From Hydractinia symbiolongicarpus (Eukaryota > Cnidaria > Hydrozoa > Anthoathecata > Hydractiniidae): a stretch of DNA of 64,000 nucleotides. A program made the position numbers and the translations under genes. The stretch lies in NCBI RefSeq assembly GCF_029227915.1, contig NC_079883.1, positions 29,080,001-29,144,000 of the forward strand. The letters run 5' to 3'. Shown here one piece after another: positions 44,951 to 60,047 of the stretch (positions are counted from its first letter, which is position 1; every line of letters begins with the position of its first letter). The notes under the pieces are model-generated. The model saw only the letters and a program-made list of their open reading frames with translations, did not search any database and was not told the origin of the DNA.

Positions 44951-47900
44951 TACTGTGGGACCAATCCTAGCCGTTATCGCGCACTGAAAAAATAGCGACA
45001 GTTTCAAAAACTACATTTCATTGACTTTCTAACGGTATCAATCCGTTTGAGTTACAACGGTTGCGCTACATATTCGTCTCCACATGTATTTAGTGATAGT
45101 ATTCGGATGTTACTAGGTTGCATCGCTTTTAACAGTGAAACTTTTGACTGTGGCACTTAATTGAACTGATTTTAGACTGTGACCTTATTAATGTGATAAA
45201 TGAGCCAGTTTGACTACAGGAAGTAATATTCTTCTTAATTTGACTTGATTGCTGGAACTGAGCGATTGCACTGGGCGCTGTGGTAGAGTTTTATTTAAAA
45301 ATTAAGTTAAATAAGTCAATTTTACTGTGGGACCAATCCCAGCCGTTAGTTTGCGCTAAAGAAATAGGGACAGTTTCAAAAACTACATTTCATTGACTTT
45401 CTAACGGTGTCAATCCGTTTGAGTTACAACGGTTGCGTCACATTTTCGTACCAACATGTATTTAGTGATATCTTTCCGATGTTACTTAGTTATATCGCTT
45501 TTAACAGTAAAACGATTAACTGTGGAACTTAATTGAACTAACTTTGGATTGTGACATTATAAATGTGATAAGTGAGCCAACTGGAACCAAGACATAACAT
45601 TCTTCTTAATTTGACATGATTGCCGGAACTCAGCGATTACACTGGGCGCTGTGGTAGCACTTCATTTAAAAATTTAAATAAAAAAGTCATTTTTTATTGT
45701 GGGACCAATCATAGCCGTTATCGCGCGCTGAAGAAATAGCGACAGCTTCATAAGCTACATTTCATTGACTTTTTAACGGTGTCAATCCGTTTGAGTTACA
45801 ACGGTTGCGTCACATTTTCGTACCAACATGTATTTAGTGATATATTTCCGATGTTACTAAGTTATATCGCTTTTAACAGTGAAACGATTAACTGTGGAAC
45901 TTAATTGAACTAACTTTGGATTGTGACCTTATAAATGTGATAAGTGAGCCAACTGGACCCAAGAAATAACATTCTTCTTAATTTTACATGATTGCCGGAA
46001 CTCAGCGATTACACTGGGCGCTGTGGTAGCACTTCATTTAAAAATTTAAATAAAAAAGTCATTTTATATTGTGGGACCATTCCCAGCCATTATTTTGCGC
46101 TGAAAGAATAGAGACAGCTTCAAAAACTATATTTCATTGACTTCTTGGCGGTATCAATCCGTTTGAGTTACAACGGCGGCGTCACATATTCGTACTAACA
46201 TGTATTTAGTGATATCTTTCCGATATTACAAAGTTATATCGCTTTTAACAGTGAAACGATTGACTGTGGAAATTAATTGAACTAACTTTGCACTGTGACC
46301 TTATGAATATGATAAATGAGCCAGTTTGACTACAAGAAGTACCATTCTTCTTAATTTGACATGATTGCTGGAACTCAGCGGTTGCACTGGGCGCTGTGGT
46401 AGCGGTTTATTTAAAAATTAAGGTAATTAAGTCATTTTTTACTGTGGGACCAGTCCTAGCCGTTAGTTCGCGCTGAAGAAAAGGAGACATACTCAAAACC
46501 TACATTTCATTGACTCCTTGGCGGTATCAATCCGTTTGAGTTACAACGATTGCGTCACATATTCGTACCAACATGTATTTAGTGATATCTTTCTGATATT
46601 ACTAAGTTATATCGCCTTAAACAGTGAAACGATTGACTGTGGAACTTAATTGAACTAACTTTGGACTGTGACCTTATAAATGTGATAAGTGAGCCAACTG
46701 GACCCAAGAAATAACATTCTTGTTAATTTGACATGATTGCCGCAACTCAGCGATTACACTGGGCGCTGTGGTAGCGCTTCATTTAAAAATTTAAATACAA
46801 AAGTCATTTTTTACTGTGGGACCAATCCTAGCCGTTATCGCGCGCTGAAGAAATAGCGACAGTTTCCAAAATTACATTTTATTGACTTTCTAACGGTATC
46901 AATCCGTTTGAGTTTCAACGGTTGCGTCACATATTCGTCCCCACATGTATTTAGTGATAGTATTCGGATATTACTAGGTTGCATCGCTTTTAACAAGGAA
47001 ACGTTTGACTGTGGGACTTAATTGAACTGATTTTGGACTTTGACCTTCTAAATGTGATAAATGAGCCAGTTTGACTACAAGAAGTAACATTCTTCCTAAT
47101 TTGACATGATTGCTGGCAGTCAGCGATTGCACTGGGCGCTGTGGTAGCGTTTTATTTAAAAACTAAGTTAAATAAGTCATTTTTTACTGTGGGGCCAATC
47201 CCGGGCGTTAGTTCGCGCTGAAAAGATAGAGAGAGTTTCAAAAACTACATTTCATTGTCTTCTGGGCGGTATCAATCCGTTTGAGATACAACGGTTGCGT
47301 CAGATATTCGTATCAACATGTATTTAGTGATATCTTTCCGATATTACTAAGTTATATCGCTTTTAACAGTGGAACGATTGACTGTGGAACTTAATTGAAC
47401 TAACTTTGGACTTTGACCTCATAAATGTGATAAGTGAGCCAACTGGACCCAAGAAGTAACATTCTTCTTAATTTGACATGATTGCCGGAACTCAGCGATT
47501 ACACTGGGCGCTGTGGTAGAGCTTTATATAAAAATTTAAATAAAAAAGTCATTTTTTACTGTGGGACCAATCCTAGCCGTTATCGCGCACTGAAAAAATA
47601 GCGACAGTTTCAAAAACTACATTTCATTGACTTTCTAACGGTATCAATCCGTTTGAGTTACAACGGTTGCGCTACATATTCGTCCCCACATGTATTTAGC
47701 GATAGTATTCGGATGTTACTAGGTTGCATCGCTTTTAACAGTGAAACGTTTGACTGTGGGACTTAATTGAACTGATTTTAGACTTTGACCTTATTAATGT
47801 GATAAATGAGTCAGTTTGACTACCGGAAGTAATATTCTTCTTAATTTGACTTAATTGCTGGAACTGAGCGATTGCACTGGGCGCTGTGGTAGAGTTTTAT

Positions 47901-50164
47901 TTAAAAATTAAGTTAAATAAGTCATTTTTACTGTGGGACCAATCCCAGCCGTTAGTTTGCGCTAAAGAAATAGGGACAGTTTCAAAAACTAAATTTCATT
48001 GACTTTCTAACGGTGTCAATCCGTTTGAGTTACAACGGTTGCGTCACATTTTCGTACCAACATGTATTTAGTGATATCTTTCCAATGTTACTAAGTTATA
48101 TCGCTTTTAACAGTGAAACGATTAACTGTGGAACTTAATTGAACTAACTTTGGATTGTGACCTTATAAATGTGATAAGTGAGCCAACTGGACCCAAGAAA
48201 TAACATTCTTCTTAATTTGACATGATTGCCGGAACTCAGCGATTACACTGGGCGCTGTGGTAGCACTTCATTTAAAAATTTAAATAAAGAAGTCATTTTT
48301 TATTGTGGGACCATTCCTAGCCGTTATCGCGCGCTGAAGAAATAGCAACAGCTTCATAAGCTACATTTCATTGACTTTTTAACGGTATCAATCCGTTTGA
48401 GTTACAACTGTTGCGTCACATATTCGTCCCCACATGTATTTAGTGATAGTATTCGGATATTGCTAGGTTGCATCGCTTTTAACAGTGAAACGATTGACTG
48501 TGGGACTTAATTGAACTGATTTTGGACTTTAACCTTATAAATGTGATAAATGAGCAAGTTTGACTACAAGAAGTAACATTTTTCTTAATTTGACATGATT
48601 GCTGGAAGTCAGCGATTGCACTGGGCGCTGTGAGAGCGTTTTAATAAAAAATTAAGTTAAAGAAGTCATTTTCTACTGTGGGACTAATCCCAGCCATTAT
48701 TTCGCGCTGAAAGAATAGAGACAGCTTCAGAAACTATATTTCATTGACTTCTTGGCGGTATCAATCCGTTTGAGTTACAACGGTTGCGTCACATATTCGT
48801 ACTAACATGAATTTAGTGATATCTTTCCGATATTACAAAGTTATATCGCTTTTAATAGTGAAACGATTGACTGTGGAAATTAATTGAACTAACTTTGGAC
48901 TGTGACCTTATGAATATGATAAATGAGCAAGTTTGACAACAAGAAGTACCATTCTTCTTAATTTGACATGATTGCTGGAAGTCAGCGATTGCACTGGGCG
49001 CTGTGGTAGCGTTTTATTTAAAAATTAAGTTAATTAAGTAATTTTTTACTGTGGGACCAGTCCTAGCCGTTAGTTCGTGCTGAAGAAATAGACACATACT
49101 CAAAACCTACATTTCATTGACTTCTTGGCGGTATCAATCCGTTTGAGTTACAACGATTGCGTCACATATTCGTACCAACATGTATTTAGTGATATCTTTC
49201 TGATATTACTAAGTTATATCGCCTTAAACAGTGAAACGATTGACTGTGGAACTTAGTTGAACTAACTTTGGACTGTGACCTTATAAATGTGATAAGTGAG
49301 CCAACTGGACCCAAGAAATAACATTCTTCTTAATTTGACATGATTGCCGCAACTCAGCGATTACACTGGGCGCTGTGGTAGCGCTTCATTTAAAAATTTA
49401 AATACAAAAGTCATTTTTTACTGTGGGACCAATCCTAGCCGTTATCGCGCGCTGAAGAAATACCGACAGTTTCCAAAATTACCTTTCATTGACTTTCTAA
49501 CGGTATCAATCCGTTTGAGTTTCAACGGTTGCGTCACATATTCGTCCCCACATGTATTTAGTGATAGTATTCGGATATTACTAGGTTGCATCGCTTTTAA
49601 CAAGGAAACGTATGACTGTGGGACTTAATTGAACTGATTTTGGACTTTGACCTTATAAATGTGATAAATGAGCCAGTTTGACTACAAGAAGTAACATTCT
49701 TCCTAATTTGACATGACTGGTGGCAGTCAGCGATTGCACTGGGCGCTGTGGTAGCGTTTTATTTAAAAACTAAGTTAAATAAGTCATTTTTTACTGTGGG
49801 GCCAATCCCGGGCGTTAGTTCGCGCTGAAAAAATAGAGAGAGTTTCCAAAACTACATTTCATTGTCTTCTTGGCGGTATCAATCCGTTTGAGTTACAACG
49901 GTTGCGTCACATATTCGTACCAACATGTATTTAGTGATATCTTTCCGATATTTAAAAGTTATATCGCTTTTAACAGTGAAACGATTGACTGTGGAAATTA
50001 ATTGAACTAACTTTGGACTGTGACCTTATGAATAAGATAAATGAGCCAGTTTGACTACAAGAAGTAACATTCTTCTTAATTTGACATGATTGCCGCAACT
50101 CAGCGATTACACTGGGCGCTGTGGTAGCGCTTCATTTTAAAATTTAAATACAAAAGTCATTTTT
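44951..50164 (+). repeat. Two copies of a 7-monomer HOR, 2606 bp
   Basis: Landmarks 44951 and 47557 are 2606 bp apart (7 x 372.3). All seven monomers pair in order, marked by GCGCACTGAAAAAATAGCG, GTTAGTTTGCGCTAAAG, AGCTTCATAAGCTACATTTC, CCAGCCATTATTT, GGACCAGTCCTAGCCG, TTTAAATACAAAAGTC and CCCGGGCG variants. Copies differ by scattered substitutions and look older than the 1863-bp pair at 1495-5220. Confidence 0.88.
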
Positions 50165-51655
50165 TACTGTGGGACCAATCCTAGCCGTTATCGCGCGCTG
50201 AAGAAATAGCGACAGTTTCCAAAATTACATTTCATTGACTTTCTAACGGTATCAATCCGTTTGAGTTTCAACGGTTGCGTCACATATTCGTCCCCACATG
50301 TATTTAGTGATAGTATTCGGATATTACTAGGTTGCATCGCTTTTAACAAGGAAACGTTTGACTGTGGGACTTAATTGAACTAATTTTGGACTTTGACCTT
50401 ATAAATGTGATAAACGAGGCAGTTTGACTACAAGAAGTAACATTCTTCCTAATTTGACATGATTGCTGGCAGTCAGCGATTGCACTGGGCGCTGTGGTAG
50501 CTATTTAATAAAAAATTAAGTTAAAGAAGTCATTTTCTACTGTGGGACCAATCCCAGCCATTATTTCGCGCTGAAAGAATAGAGACAGCTTCAAAAACTA
50601 TATTTCATTGACTTCTTGGCGGTATCAATCCGTTTGAGTTACAACGGTTGCGTCACATATTCGTACCAACATGTATATAGTGATATCTTTCCGATATTAC
50701 AAAGTTATATCGTTTTTAACAGTGAAACGATTGACTGTGGAACTTAATTGAACTAACTTTGAACTTTGACCTTATGAATATGATAAGTGAGCCAACTGGA
50801 CCCTAGAAATAACATTCTTCTTAATTTGACATGATTGCCGCAACTCAGCGATCACACTGGGCGCTGTGGTAGCGCTTCATTTAAAAATTTAAATACAAAA
50901 GTCATTTTTTACTGTGGGACCAATCCTAGCCGTTATCGCGCGCTGAAGAAATAGCGACAGTTTCCAAAATTACATTTCATTGACTTTCTAACGGTATCAA
51001 TCCGTTTGAGTTTCAACGGTTGCGTCACATATTCGTCCCCACATGTATTTAGTGATAGTATTCGGATATTACTAGGTTGCATCGCTTTTAACAAGGAAAC
51101 GTTTGACTGTGGGACTTAATTGAACTAATTTTGGACTTTGACCTTATAAATGTGATAAACGAGGCAGTTTGACTACAAGAAGTAACATTCTTCCTAATTT
51201 GACATGATTGCTGGCAGTCAGCGATTGCACTGGGCGCTGTGGTAGCTATTTAATAAAAACTTAAGTTAAAGAAGTCATTTTCTACTGTGGGACCAATCCC
51301 AGCCATTATTTCGCGCTGAAAGAATAGAGAAAGCTTCAAAAACTATATTTCATTGACTTCTTGGCGGTATCAATCCGTTTGAGTTACAACGGTTGCGTCA
51401 CATATTCGTACCAACATGTATTTAGTGATATCTTTCCGATATTACAAAGTTATATCGTTTTTAACAGTGAAACGATTGACTGTGGAACTTAATTGAACTA
51501 ACTTTGAACTTTGACCTTATGAATATGATAAATGAGCCAGTTTGACTACAAGAAGTACCATTCTTCTTAATTTGACATGATTGCTGGAACTCAGCGATTG
51601 CACTGGGCGCTGTGGTAAGGCTTCATTTAGAAGTTTAGATAAATAAGTCTTTTTT
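50150..51655 (+). repeat. Dimeric repeat, ~745-bp period
   Basis: Landmarks at 50165 and 50910 are 745 bp apart, and both monomers of the pair repeat (TTTAAATACAAAAGTC class followed by CCAGCCATTATTTCG class, with the private junction GGTAGCTATTTAATAAAAA). This supports a two-monomer amplification unit. Confidence 0.85.
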
Positions 51656-52400
51656 CATTGTAGGACCAATCCTGGCCGTTAGCACACACTGAAAAAATAG
51701 AGACATACTCAAAACCTACATTTCATTGACTTCTTGGCGGTATCAATCCGTTTGAGTTACAACGATTGCGTCACATATTCGTACCAACATGTATTTAGTG
51801 ATATCTTTCCGATATTACTAAGTTATATCGCTTTAAACAGTGAAGCGATTGACTGTGGGACTTAATTGAACTGATTTTGGACTTTGACCTTATAAATGTG
51901 ATAAATGAGCCAGTTTGACTACAAGAAGTAACATTCTTCTTAATTTGACATGATTGCTGGAAGTCAGCGATTGCACTGGGCGCTGTGGTAGCGTTTTAAT
52001 AAAAAATTAAGTTAAAGAAGTCGTTTTCTACTGTGGGACCAATCCCAGCCATTATTTCGCGCTGAAAGAATAGAGACAGCTTCAAAAACTATATTTCTTT
52101 GACGTCTTGGCGGTATCAATCCGTTTGAGTTACAACGGTTGCGTCACATATTCGTACTAACATGTATTTAGTGATATCTTTCCGATATTACAAAGTTATA
52201 TCGCTTTTAACAGTGAAACGATTGACTGTGGAACTTAATTGAACTAACTTTGAACTTTGACCTTATGAATATGATAAATGAGCCAGTTTGACTACAAGAA
52301 GTACCATTCTTCTTAATTTGACATGATTGCTGGAACTCAGCGATTGCACTGGGCGCTGTGGTAAGGCTTCATTTAGAAGTTTAGATAAATAAGTCTTTTT

Positions 52401-55400
52401 TCATTGTAGGACCCATCCTGGCCGTTAGCACGCACTGAAGAAATAGAGACATACTCAAAACCTACATTTCATTGACTTCTTGGCGGCATCAATCCGTTTG
52501 AGTTACAACGATTGCGTCACATATTCGTACCAACATGTATTTAGTGATATCTTTCCGATATTACTAAGTTATATCGCTTTAAACAGTGAAGCGATTGACT
52601 GTGGGACTTAATTGAACTGATTTTGGACTTTGACCTTATAAATGTGATAAATGAGCCAGTTTGACTACAAGAAGTAACATTCTTCTTAATTTGACATGAT
52701 TGCTGGAAGTCAGCGATTACACTGGGCGCTGTGGTAGCGTTTTAATAAAACATTAAGTTAAAGAAGTCGTTTTCTACTGTGGGACCAATCCCAGCCATTA
52801 TTTCGCGCTGAAAGAATAGAGAAAGCTTCAAAAACTATATTTCATTGACTTCTTTGCGGTATCAATCCGTTTGAGTTACAACGGTTGCGTCACATATTCG
52901 TACTAACATGTATTTAGTGATATCTTTCCGATATTACAAAGTTATATCGCTTTTAACAGTGAAACGATTGACTGTGGAAATTAATTGAACTAACTTTGGA
53001 CTGTGACCTTATGAATATGATAAATGAGCCAGTTTGACTACAAGAAGTACCATTCTTCTTAATTTGACATGATTGCTGGAACTCAGCGATTGCACTGGGC
53101 GCTGTGGTAGCGTTTTGTTTAAAAATTAAGTTAATTAAGTCATTTTTTACTCTGGGACCAGTCCTAGCCGTTAGTTCGCGATGAAGAAATAGAGACATAC
53201 TCAAAACCTACATTTCATTGACTTCTTGGCGGTATCAATCCGTTTGAGTTACAACGATTGCGTCACATATTCGTACCAACATGTATTTAGTGATATCTTT
53301 CTGATATTACTAAGTTATATCGCCTTAAACATTGAAACGATTGACTGTGGAACTTAATTGAACTAACTTTGGACTGTGACGTTATAAATGTGATAAGTGA
53401 GCCCACTGGACCCAAGAAATAACATTCTTCTTAATTTGACATGATTGCCGCAACTCAGCGATTACACTGGGCGCTGTGGTAGCGCTTCATTTAAAAATTT
53501 AAATACAAAAAAAAGTCATTTTTTACTGTGGGACCAATCCTAGCCGTTATCTCGCGCTGAAGAAATAGCGACAGTTTCCAAAATTACATTTCATTGACTT
53601 TCTAACGGTATCAATCCGTTTGAGTTTCAACGGTTGCGTCACATATTCGTCCCCACATGTATTTAGCGATAGTATTCGGATATTACTAGGTTGGATCGCT
53701 TTTAACAAGGAAACGTTTGACTGTGGGACTTAATTGAACTGATTTTGGACTTTGACCTTATGAATGTGATAAATGAGCCAGTTTGACTACAAGAAGTAAC
53801 ATTCTTCTTAATTTGACATGATTGCCGCAACTCAGCGATTACACTGGGCGCTGTGGTAGCACTTCATTTAAAAATTTAAATAAAAAAGTCATTTTTTACT
53901 GTGGGACCACTCCTAGCCGTTATCGCGCGCTGAAGAAATAGCGACAGTTTCCAAAATTACATTTCATTGACTTTCTAACGGTATCAATCCGTTTGAGTTT
54001 CAACGGTTGCGTCACATATTCGTCCCCACATGTATTTAGTGATAGTATTCGGATATTACTAGGTTGCATCGCTTTTAACAAGGAAACGTTTGACTGTGGG
54101 ATTTAATTGAACTAATTTTGGACTTTGACCTTATAAATGTGATAAACGAGGCAGTTTGACTACAAGAAGTAACATTCTTCCTAATTTGACATGATTGCTG
54201 GCAGTCAGCGATTGCACTGGGCGCTGTGGTAGCTATTTAATAAAAAATTAAGTTAAAGAAGTCATTTTCTACTGTGGGACCAATCCCAGCCATTATTTCG
54301 CGCTGAAAGAATAGAGAAAGCTTCAAAAACTATATTTCATTGACTTCTTGGCGGTATCAATCCGTTTGAGTTACAACGGTTGCGTCACATATTCCTACCA
54401 ACATGTATTTAGTGATATCTTTCCGATATTACAAAGTTATATCGTTTTTAACAGTGAAACGATTGACTGTGGAACTTAATTGAACTAACTTTGAACTTTG
54501 ACCTTATGAATATGATAAATGAGCCAGTTTGACTACAAGAAGTACCATTCTTCTTAATTTGACATGATTGCTGGAACTCAGCGATTGCACTGGGCGCTGT
54601 GGTAAGGCTTCATTTAGAAGTTTAGATAAATAAGTCTTTTTTCATTGTAGGACCAATCCTGGCCGTTAGCACGCACTGAAGAAATAGAGACATACTCAAA
54701 ACCTACATTTCATTGACTTCTTGGCGGTATCAATCCGTTTGAGTTACAACGATTGCGTCACATATTCGTACCAACATGTATTTAGTGATATCTTTCCGAT
54801 ATTACTAAGTTATATCGCTTTAAACAGTGAAGCGATTGACTGTGGGACTTAATTGAACTGATTTTGGACTTTGACCTTATAAATGTGATAAATGAGCCAG
54901 TTTGACTACAAGAAGTAACATTCTTCTTAATTTGACATGATTGCTGGAAGTCAGCGATTGCACTGGGCGCTGTGGTAGCGTTTTAATAAAAAATTAAGTT
55001 AAAGAAGTCGTTTTCTACTGTGGGACCAATCCCAGCCATTATTTCGCGCTGAAAGAATAGAGACAGCTTCAAAAACTATATTTCATTGACTTCTTGGCGG
55101 TATCAATCCGTTTGAGTTACAACGGTTGCGTCACATATTCGTACTAACATGTATTTAGTGATATCTTTCCGATATTACAAAGTTATATCGCTTTTAACAG
55201 TGAAACGATTGACTGTGGAAATTAATTGAACTAACTTTGGACTGTGACCTTATGAATATGATAAATGAGCCAGTTTGACTACAAGAAGTACCATTCTTCT
55301 TAATTTGACATGATTGCTGGAACTCAGCGATTGCACTGGGCGCTGTGGTAGCGTTTTGTTTAAAAATTAAGTTAATTAAGTCATTTTTTACTCTGGGACC

Positions 55401-57590
55401 AGTCCTAGCCGTTAGTTCGCGATGAAGAAATAGAGACATACTCAAAACCTACATTTCATTGACTTCTTGGCGGTATCAATCCGTTTGAGTTACAACGATT
55501 GCGTCACATATTCGTACCAACATGTATTTAGTGATATCTTTCTGATATTACTAAGTTATATCGCCTTAAACATTGAAACGATTGACTGTGGAACTTAATT
55601 GAACTAACTTTGGACTGTGACGTTATAAATGTGATAAGTGAGCCCACTGGACCCAAGAAATAACATTCTTCTTAATTTGACATGATTGCCGCAACTCAGC
55701 GATTACACTGGGCGCTGTGGTAGCGCTTCATTTAAAAATTTAAATACAAAAAAAAGTCATTTTTTACTGTGGGACCAATCCTAGCCGTTATCTCGCGCTA
55801 AAGAAATAGCGACAGTTTCCAAAATTACATTTCATTGACTTTCTAACGGTATCAATCCGTTTGAGTTTCAACGGTTGCGTCACATATTCGTCCCCACATG
55901 TATTTAGCGATAGTATTCGGATATTACTAGGTTGCATCGCTTTTAACAAGGAAACGTTTGACTGTGGGACTTAATTGAACTGATTTTGGACTTTGACCTT
56001 ATGAATGTGATAAATGAGCCAGTTTGACTACAAGAAGTAACATTCTTCTTAATTTGACATGATTGCCGCAACTCAGCGATTACACTGGGCGCTGTGGTAG
56101 CACTTCATTTAAAAATTTAAATAAAAAAGTCATTTTTTACTGTGGGACCAATCCTAGCCGTTATCGCGCGCTGAAGAAATAGCGACAGCTTCAAAAACTA
56201 CATTTCAATGACTTTCTAACGGTATCAGTCCGTTTGAGTTTCAACGGTTGCGTCACATATTCGTCCCCACATGTATTTAGCGATAGTATTCGGAAATTAC
56301 TAGGTTGCATCGCTTTTAACAAGGAAACGTTTGACTGTGGGACTTAATTGAACTGATTTTGCACTTTGACCTTATAAATGTGATAAATGAGCCAGTTTGA
56401 CTACAAGAAGTAACATTCTTCCTAATTTGACATGATTGCTGGCAGTCAACGATTGCACTGGGCGCTGTGGTAGCGTTTTTATAAAAAATTAAGTTAAAGA
56501 AGTAATTTTCTAGTGTGGGACCAATCCCAGCCATTATTTCGCGCTGAAAGAATAGAGACAGCCTCAAAAACTATATTTCATTGACTTCTTGGCGGTATCA
56601 ATCCGTTTGAGTTACAACGGTTGCGTCACATATTCCTACCAACATGTATTTAGTGATATCTTTCCGATATTACAAAGTTATATCGTTTTTAACAGTGAAA
56701 CGATTGACTGTGGAACTTAATTGAACTAACTTTGAACTTTGACCTTATGAATATGATAAATGAGCCAGTTTGACTACAAGAAGTACCATTCTTCTTAATT
56801 TGACATGATTGCTGGAACTCAGCGATTGCACTGGGCGCTGTGGTAAGGCTTCATTTAGAAGTTTAGATAAATAAGTCTTTTTTCATTGTAGGACCAATCC
56901 TGGCCGTTAGCACGCACTGAAGAAATAGAGACATACTCAAAACCTACATTTCATTGACTTCTTGGCGGTATCAATCCGTTTGAGTTACAACGATTGCGTC
57001 ACATATTCGTACCAACATGTATTTAGTGATATCTTTCCGATATTACTAAGTTATATCGCTTTAAACAGTGAAGCGATTGACTGTGGGACTTAATTGAACT
57101 GATTTTGGACTTTGACCTTATAAATGTGATAAATGAGCCAGTTTGACTACAAGAAGTAACATTCTTCTTAATTTGACATGATTGCTGGAAGTCAGCGATT
57201 GCACTGGGCGCTGTGGTAGCGTTTTAATAAAAAATTAAGTTAAAGAAGTCGTTTTCTACTGTGGGACCAATCCCAGCCATTATTTCGCGCTGAAAGAATA
57301 GAGACAGCTTCAAAAACTATATTTCATTGACTTCTTGGCGGTATCAATCCGTTTGAGTTACAACGGTTGCGTCACATATTCGTACTAACATGTATTTAGT
57401 GATATCTTTCCGATATTACAAAGTTATATCGCTTTTAACAGTGAAACGATTGACTGTGGAAATTAATTGAACTAACTTTGGACTGTGACCTTATGAATAT
57501 GATAAATGAGCCAGTTTGACTACAAGAAGTACCATTCTTCTTAATTTGACATGATTGCTGGAACTCAGCGATTGCACTGGGCGCTGTGGT
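52401..57590 (+). repeat. 6-monomer HOR, 2241 bp, two full and one partial copy
   Basis: The TTCATTGTAGG landmark at 52401, 54642 and 56883 is spaced exactly 2241 bp. Private markers are shared by the first two copies: TACTCTGGGACCAGTCC, and a four-A insertion in ATACAAAAAAAAGTC (near 53505 and 55747). The third copy keeps only the first two monomers and diverges near 57590. Identical minus-strand frames at 52953-53204 and 55194-55445 are by-products. Confidence 0.92.
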
Positions 57591-58555
57591 AAGGCTTCAT
57601 TTAGAAATTTAGATAAATAAGTCTTTTTTCATTATGGGACCAATCCTGGCCGTTAGCACGCACTGAAGAAATAGAGACATACTCAAAACCTACATTTCAT
57701 TGACTTCTTGGCGGTATCAATCCGTTTGAGTTACAACGATTGCGTCACATATTCGTACCAACATGTTTTTAGTGATATCTTTCCGATATTACTAAGTTAT
57801 ATCGCTTTAAACAGTGAAACGATTGACTGTGGAACTTAATTGAACTAACTTTGGACTGTGACCTTATAAATGTGATAAGTGAGCCAACTGGACCCAAGAA
57901 ATAACATTCTTCTTAATTTGACATGATTGCCGCAACTCAGCGATTACACTGGGCGCTGTGGTAGCGCTTCATTTAAAAATTTAAATAAAAAAGTCATTTT
58001 TTACTGTGGGACCAATCCTAGCCGTTATCGCGCGCTGAAGAAATAGCGACAGCTTCAAAAACTACATTTCAATGACTTTCTAACGGTATCAGTCCGTTTG
58101 AGTTTCAACAGTTGCGTCACATGATCGTACCAACATGTAGATAGTAATTTTTTTCCGATATTACAAAGTTATATCGCTTTTAACAGTGAAACGATTGACT
58201 GTGGAACTTAATTGAACTAACTTTGGGCTTTGACCTTATGAATATGATAAATGAGCCAGTTTGACTACAAGAAGTACCATTCTTCTTTATTTGACATGAT
58301 TGCTGGAACTCAGCGATTGCACTGGGCGCTGTGGTAAGGCTTCATTTAGAAATTTAGTTAAATAAGTCTTTTTTCATTGTGGGACCAATCCTGGCCGTTA
58401 GCACGCACTGAAGAAATAGAGACATACTCAAAACCTACATTTCATTGACTTCTTGGCAGTATCAATCCGTTTGAGTTACAACGATTGCGTCACATATTCG
58501 TACCAACATGTACTTAGTGATATCTTTCCGATATTACTAAGTTATATCGCTTTAA

Positions 58556-59298
58556 CCCTATTCGGTCCGGGGTTTTTCGAACATACTATGACCGGGGGGG
58601 GGGCGGATTCCGCCCCCCCTCAATAACTTTTCATAGGGTTGTTCAAATTGAATCAAACTTGGCACACTTATAGTACGTCATAAAAGGAACAAAATGGCGC
58701 CAAAAAAAATTTGCTTGCATCAGCACATTTTCTGTGACGTCATCAAAAGCTTGAAAATTGTTAAAAATGCCACTATCTGCTTAAAATATAATTACTTTTG
58801 TTCTAGAGCGAATTTTTGCATTCTGTTTGAAGTTTCTGAAAGCTAAATAAAAGTTATTTAACATATCTTCCGGTTTTTACATGGATCGGATGAAAAATTG
58901 CCAAAAATTGCCCGAAAATCCGTTTTTTTTCCGATTTTCGGGTAAAATCCGACAAAATCGGGAAATCGGATTAGTCACGTGTTCAAATTATTCAAAATGA
59001 TTCTTCTTGATGAAACAAAGTTGTGTTGCAAGTTTCAAGTTCTAAGGATAATCCTATCAGGAGTTATTATATTTTCCCCATTATAAGGATTTCATAGAGA
59101 TTTTTAGGGGTAGTTTTGAGTAATGGCCAATATCAAAGCCTCTGAAAGGTATGGGGCCTAAAAAATTAGCATGCAGGTGTCTAATAGATAAATGTTGAAA
59201 CTCACTAAGTATCATAGCCATATAACAAAGCAATCAGGTGTTATTAAAAAAAAACCGTCAGGGGGGGCGGAATCCGCCCCCCCCCGGACCGAATAGGG
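58556..59298. mobile_element. piggyBac-type MITE, copy 1 (743 bp)
   Basis: Flanked by TTAA at 58552-58555 and 59299-59302, inserted into the monomer's own GCTTTAAACAGTG. Termini are perfect 17-bp inverted repeats CCCTATTCGGTCCGGGG / CCCCGGACCGAATAGGG. A subterminal G-rich palindrome (GGGGGGCGGA T TCCGCCCCCC, 58598-58618) lies near the left end, and its counterpart (59262-59282) abuts the right terminus. On the left about 20 bp of AT-richer sequence separates terminus and palindrome; on the right they are fused. TTAA duplication plus CCC termini are hallmarks of the piggyBac superfamily. The interior has no ORF, so movement would need a transposase supplied elsewhere. Confidence 0.9.
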
Positions 59299-59302
59299 TT
59301 AA

Positions 59303-60043
59303 ACAGTGAAACGATTGACTGTGGAACTTAATTGAACTAACTTTGGACTGTGACCTTATAAATGTGATAAGTGAGCCAACTGGACCCAAGAAATAACATT
59401 CTTCTTAATTTGACATGATTGCCGCAACTCAGCGATTACACTGGGCGCTGTGGTAGCGCCTCATTTAAAAATTTAAGTAAAAAAGTCATTTTTTACTGTG
59501 GGACCAATCCTAGCCGTTATCGCGCGCTGAAGAAATGGCGACAGCTTCAAAAACTACATTTCAATGACTTTCTAACGGTATCAGTCCGTTTGAGTTTCAA
59601 CAGTTGCGTCACATGATCGTACCAACATGTAGATAGTAATTTTTTTCCGATATTACAAAGTTATATCGCTTTTAACAGTGAAACGATTGACTGTGGAACT
59701 TAATTGAACTAACTTTGGGCTTTGACCTTATGAATATGATAAATGAGCCAGTTTGACTACAAGAAGTACCATTCTTCTTTATTTGACATGATTGCTGGAA
59801 CTCAGCGATTGCACTGGGCGCTGTGGTAAGGCTTCATTTAGAAATTTAGTTAAATAAGTCTTTTTTCATTGTGGGACCAATCCTGGCCGTTAGCACGCAC
59901 TGAAGAAATAGAGACATACTCAAAACCTACATTTCATTGACTTCTTGGCAGTATCAATCCGTTTGAGTTACAACGATTGCGTCACATATTCGTACCAACA
60001 TGTACTTAGTGATATCTTTCCGATATTACTAAGTTATATCGCT
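59303..60043 (+). repeat. Satellite array between the two MITEs
   Basis: Two monomers of the CCTAGCCGTTATCGCGCGCTG and CCTGGCCGTTAGCACGCACTG classes, in the same orientation as the rest of the array. Part of the 1492-bp duplicated unit. Confidence 0.95.
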
Positions 60044-60047
60044 TTAA

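Larger units (their letters stand above)
32046..58551 (+). repeat. Satellite array, block 2 (~373-bp monomer)
   Basis: Same satellite and same orientation as block 1, about 71 monomers. The first piece completes the monomer cut at 15407. Classes seen here include CCCAGCCGTTTGTTCGCACTG (35660-38270), CCCAGCCGTTAGTTCGCGC, CCCGGGCGTTAGTTCGCGCTG, CCCAGCCATTATTTCGCGCTG and TTCATTGTAGGACCAATCCTGG. The region 43-47 kb has the most varied monomers; 52-58 kb is the most homogenised. One short deletion (near 41840, part of GACGTTATAAATGTGA missing) distinguishes otherwise duplicated monomers. Confidence 0.97.
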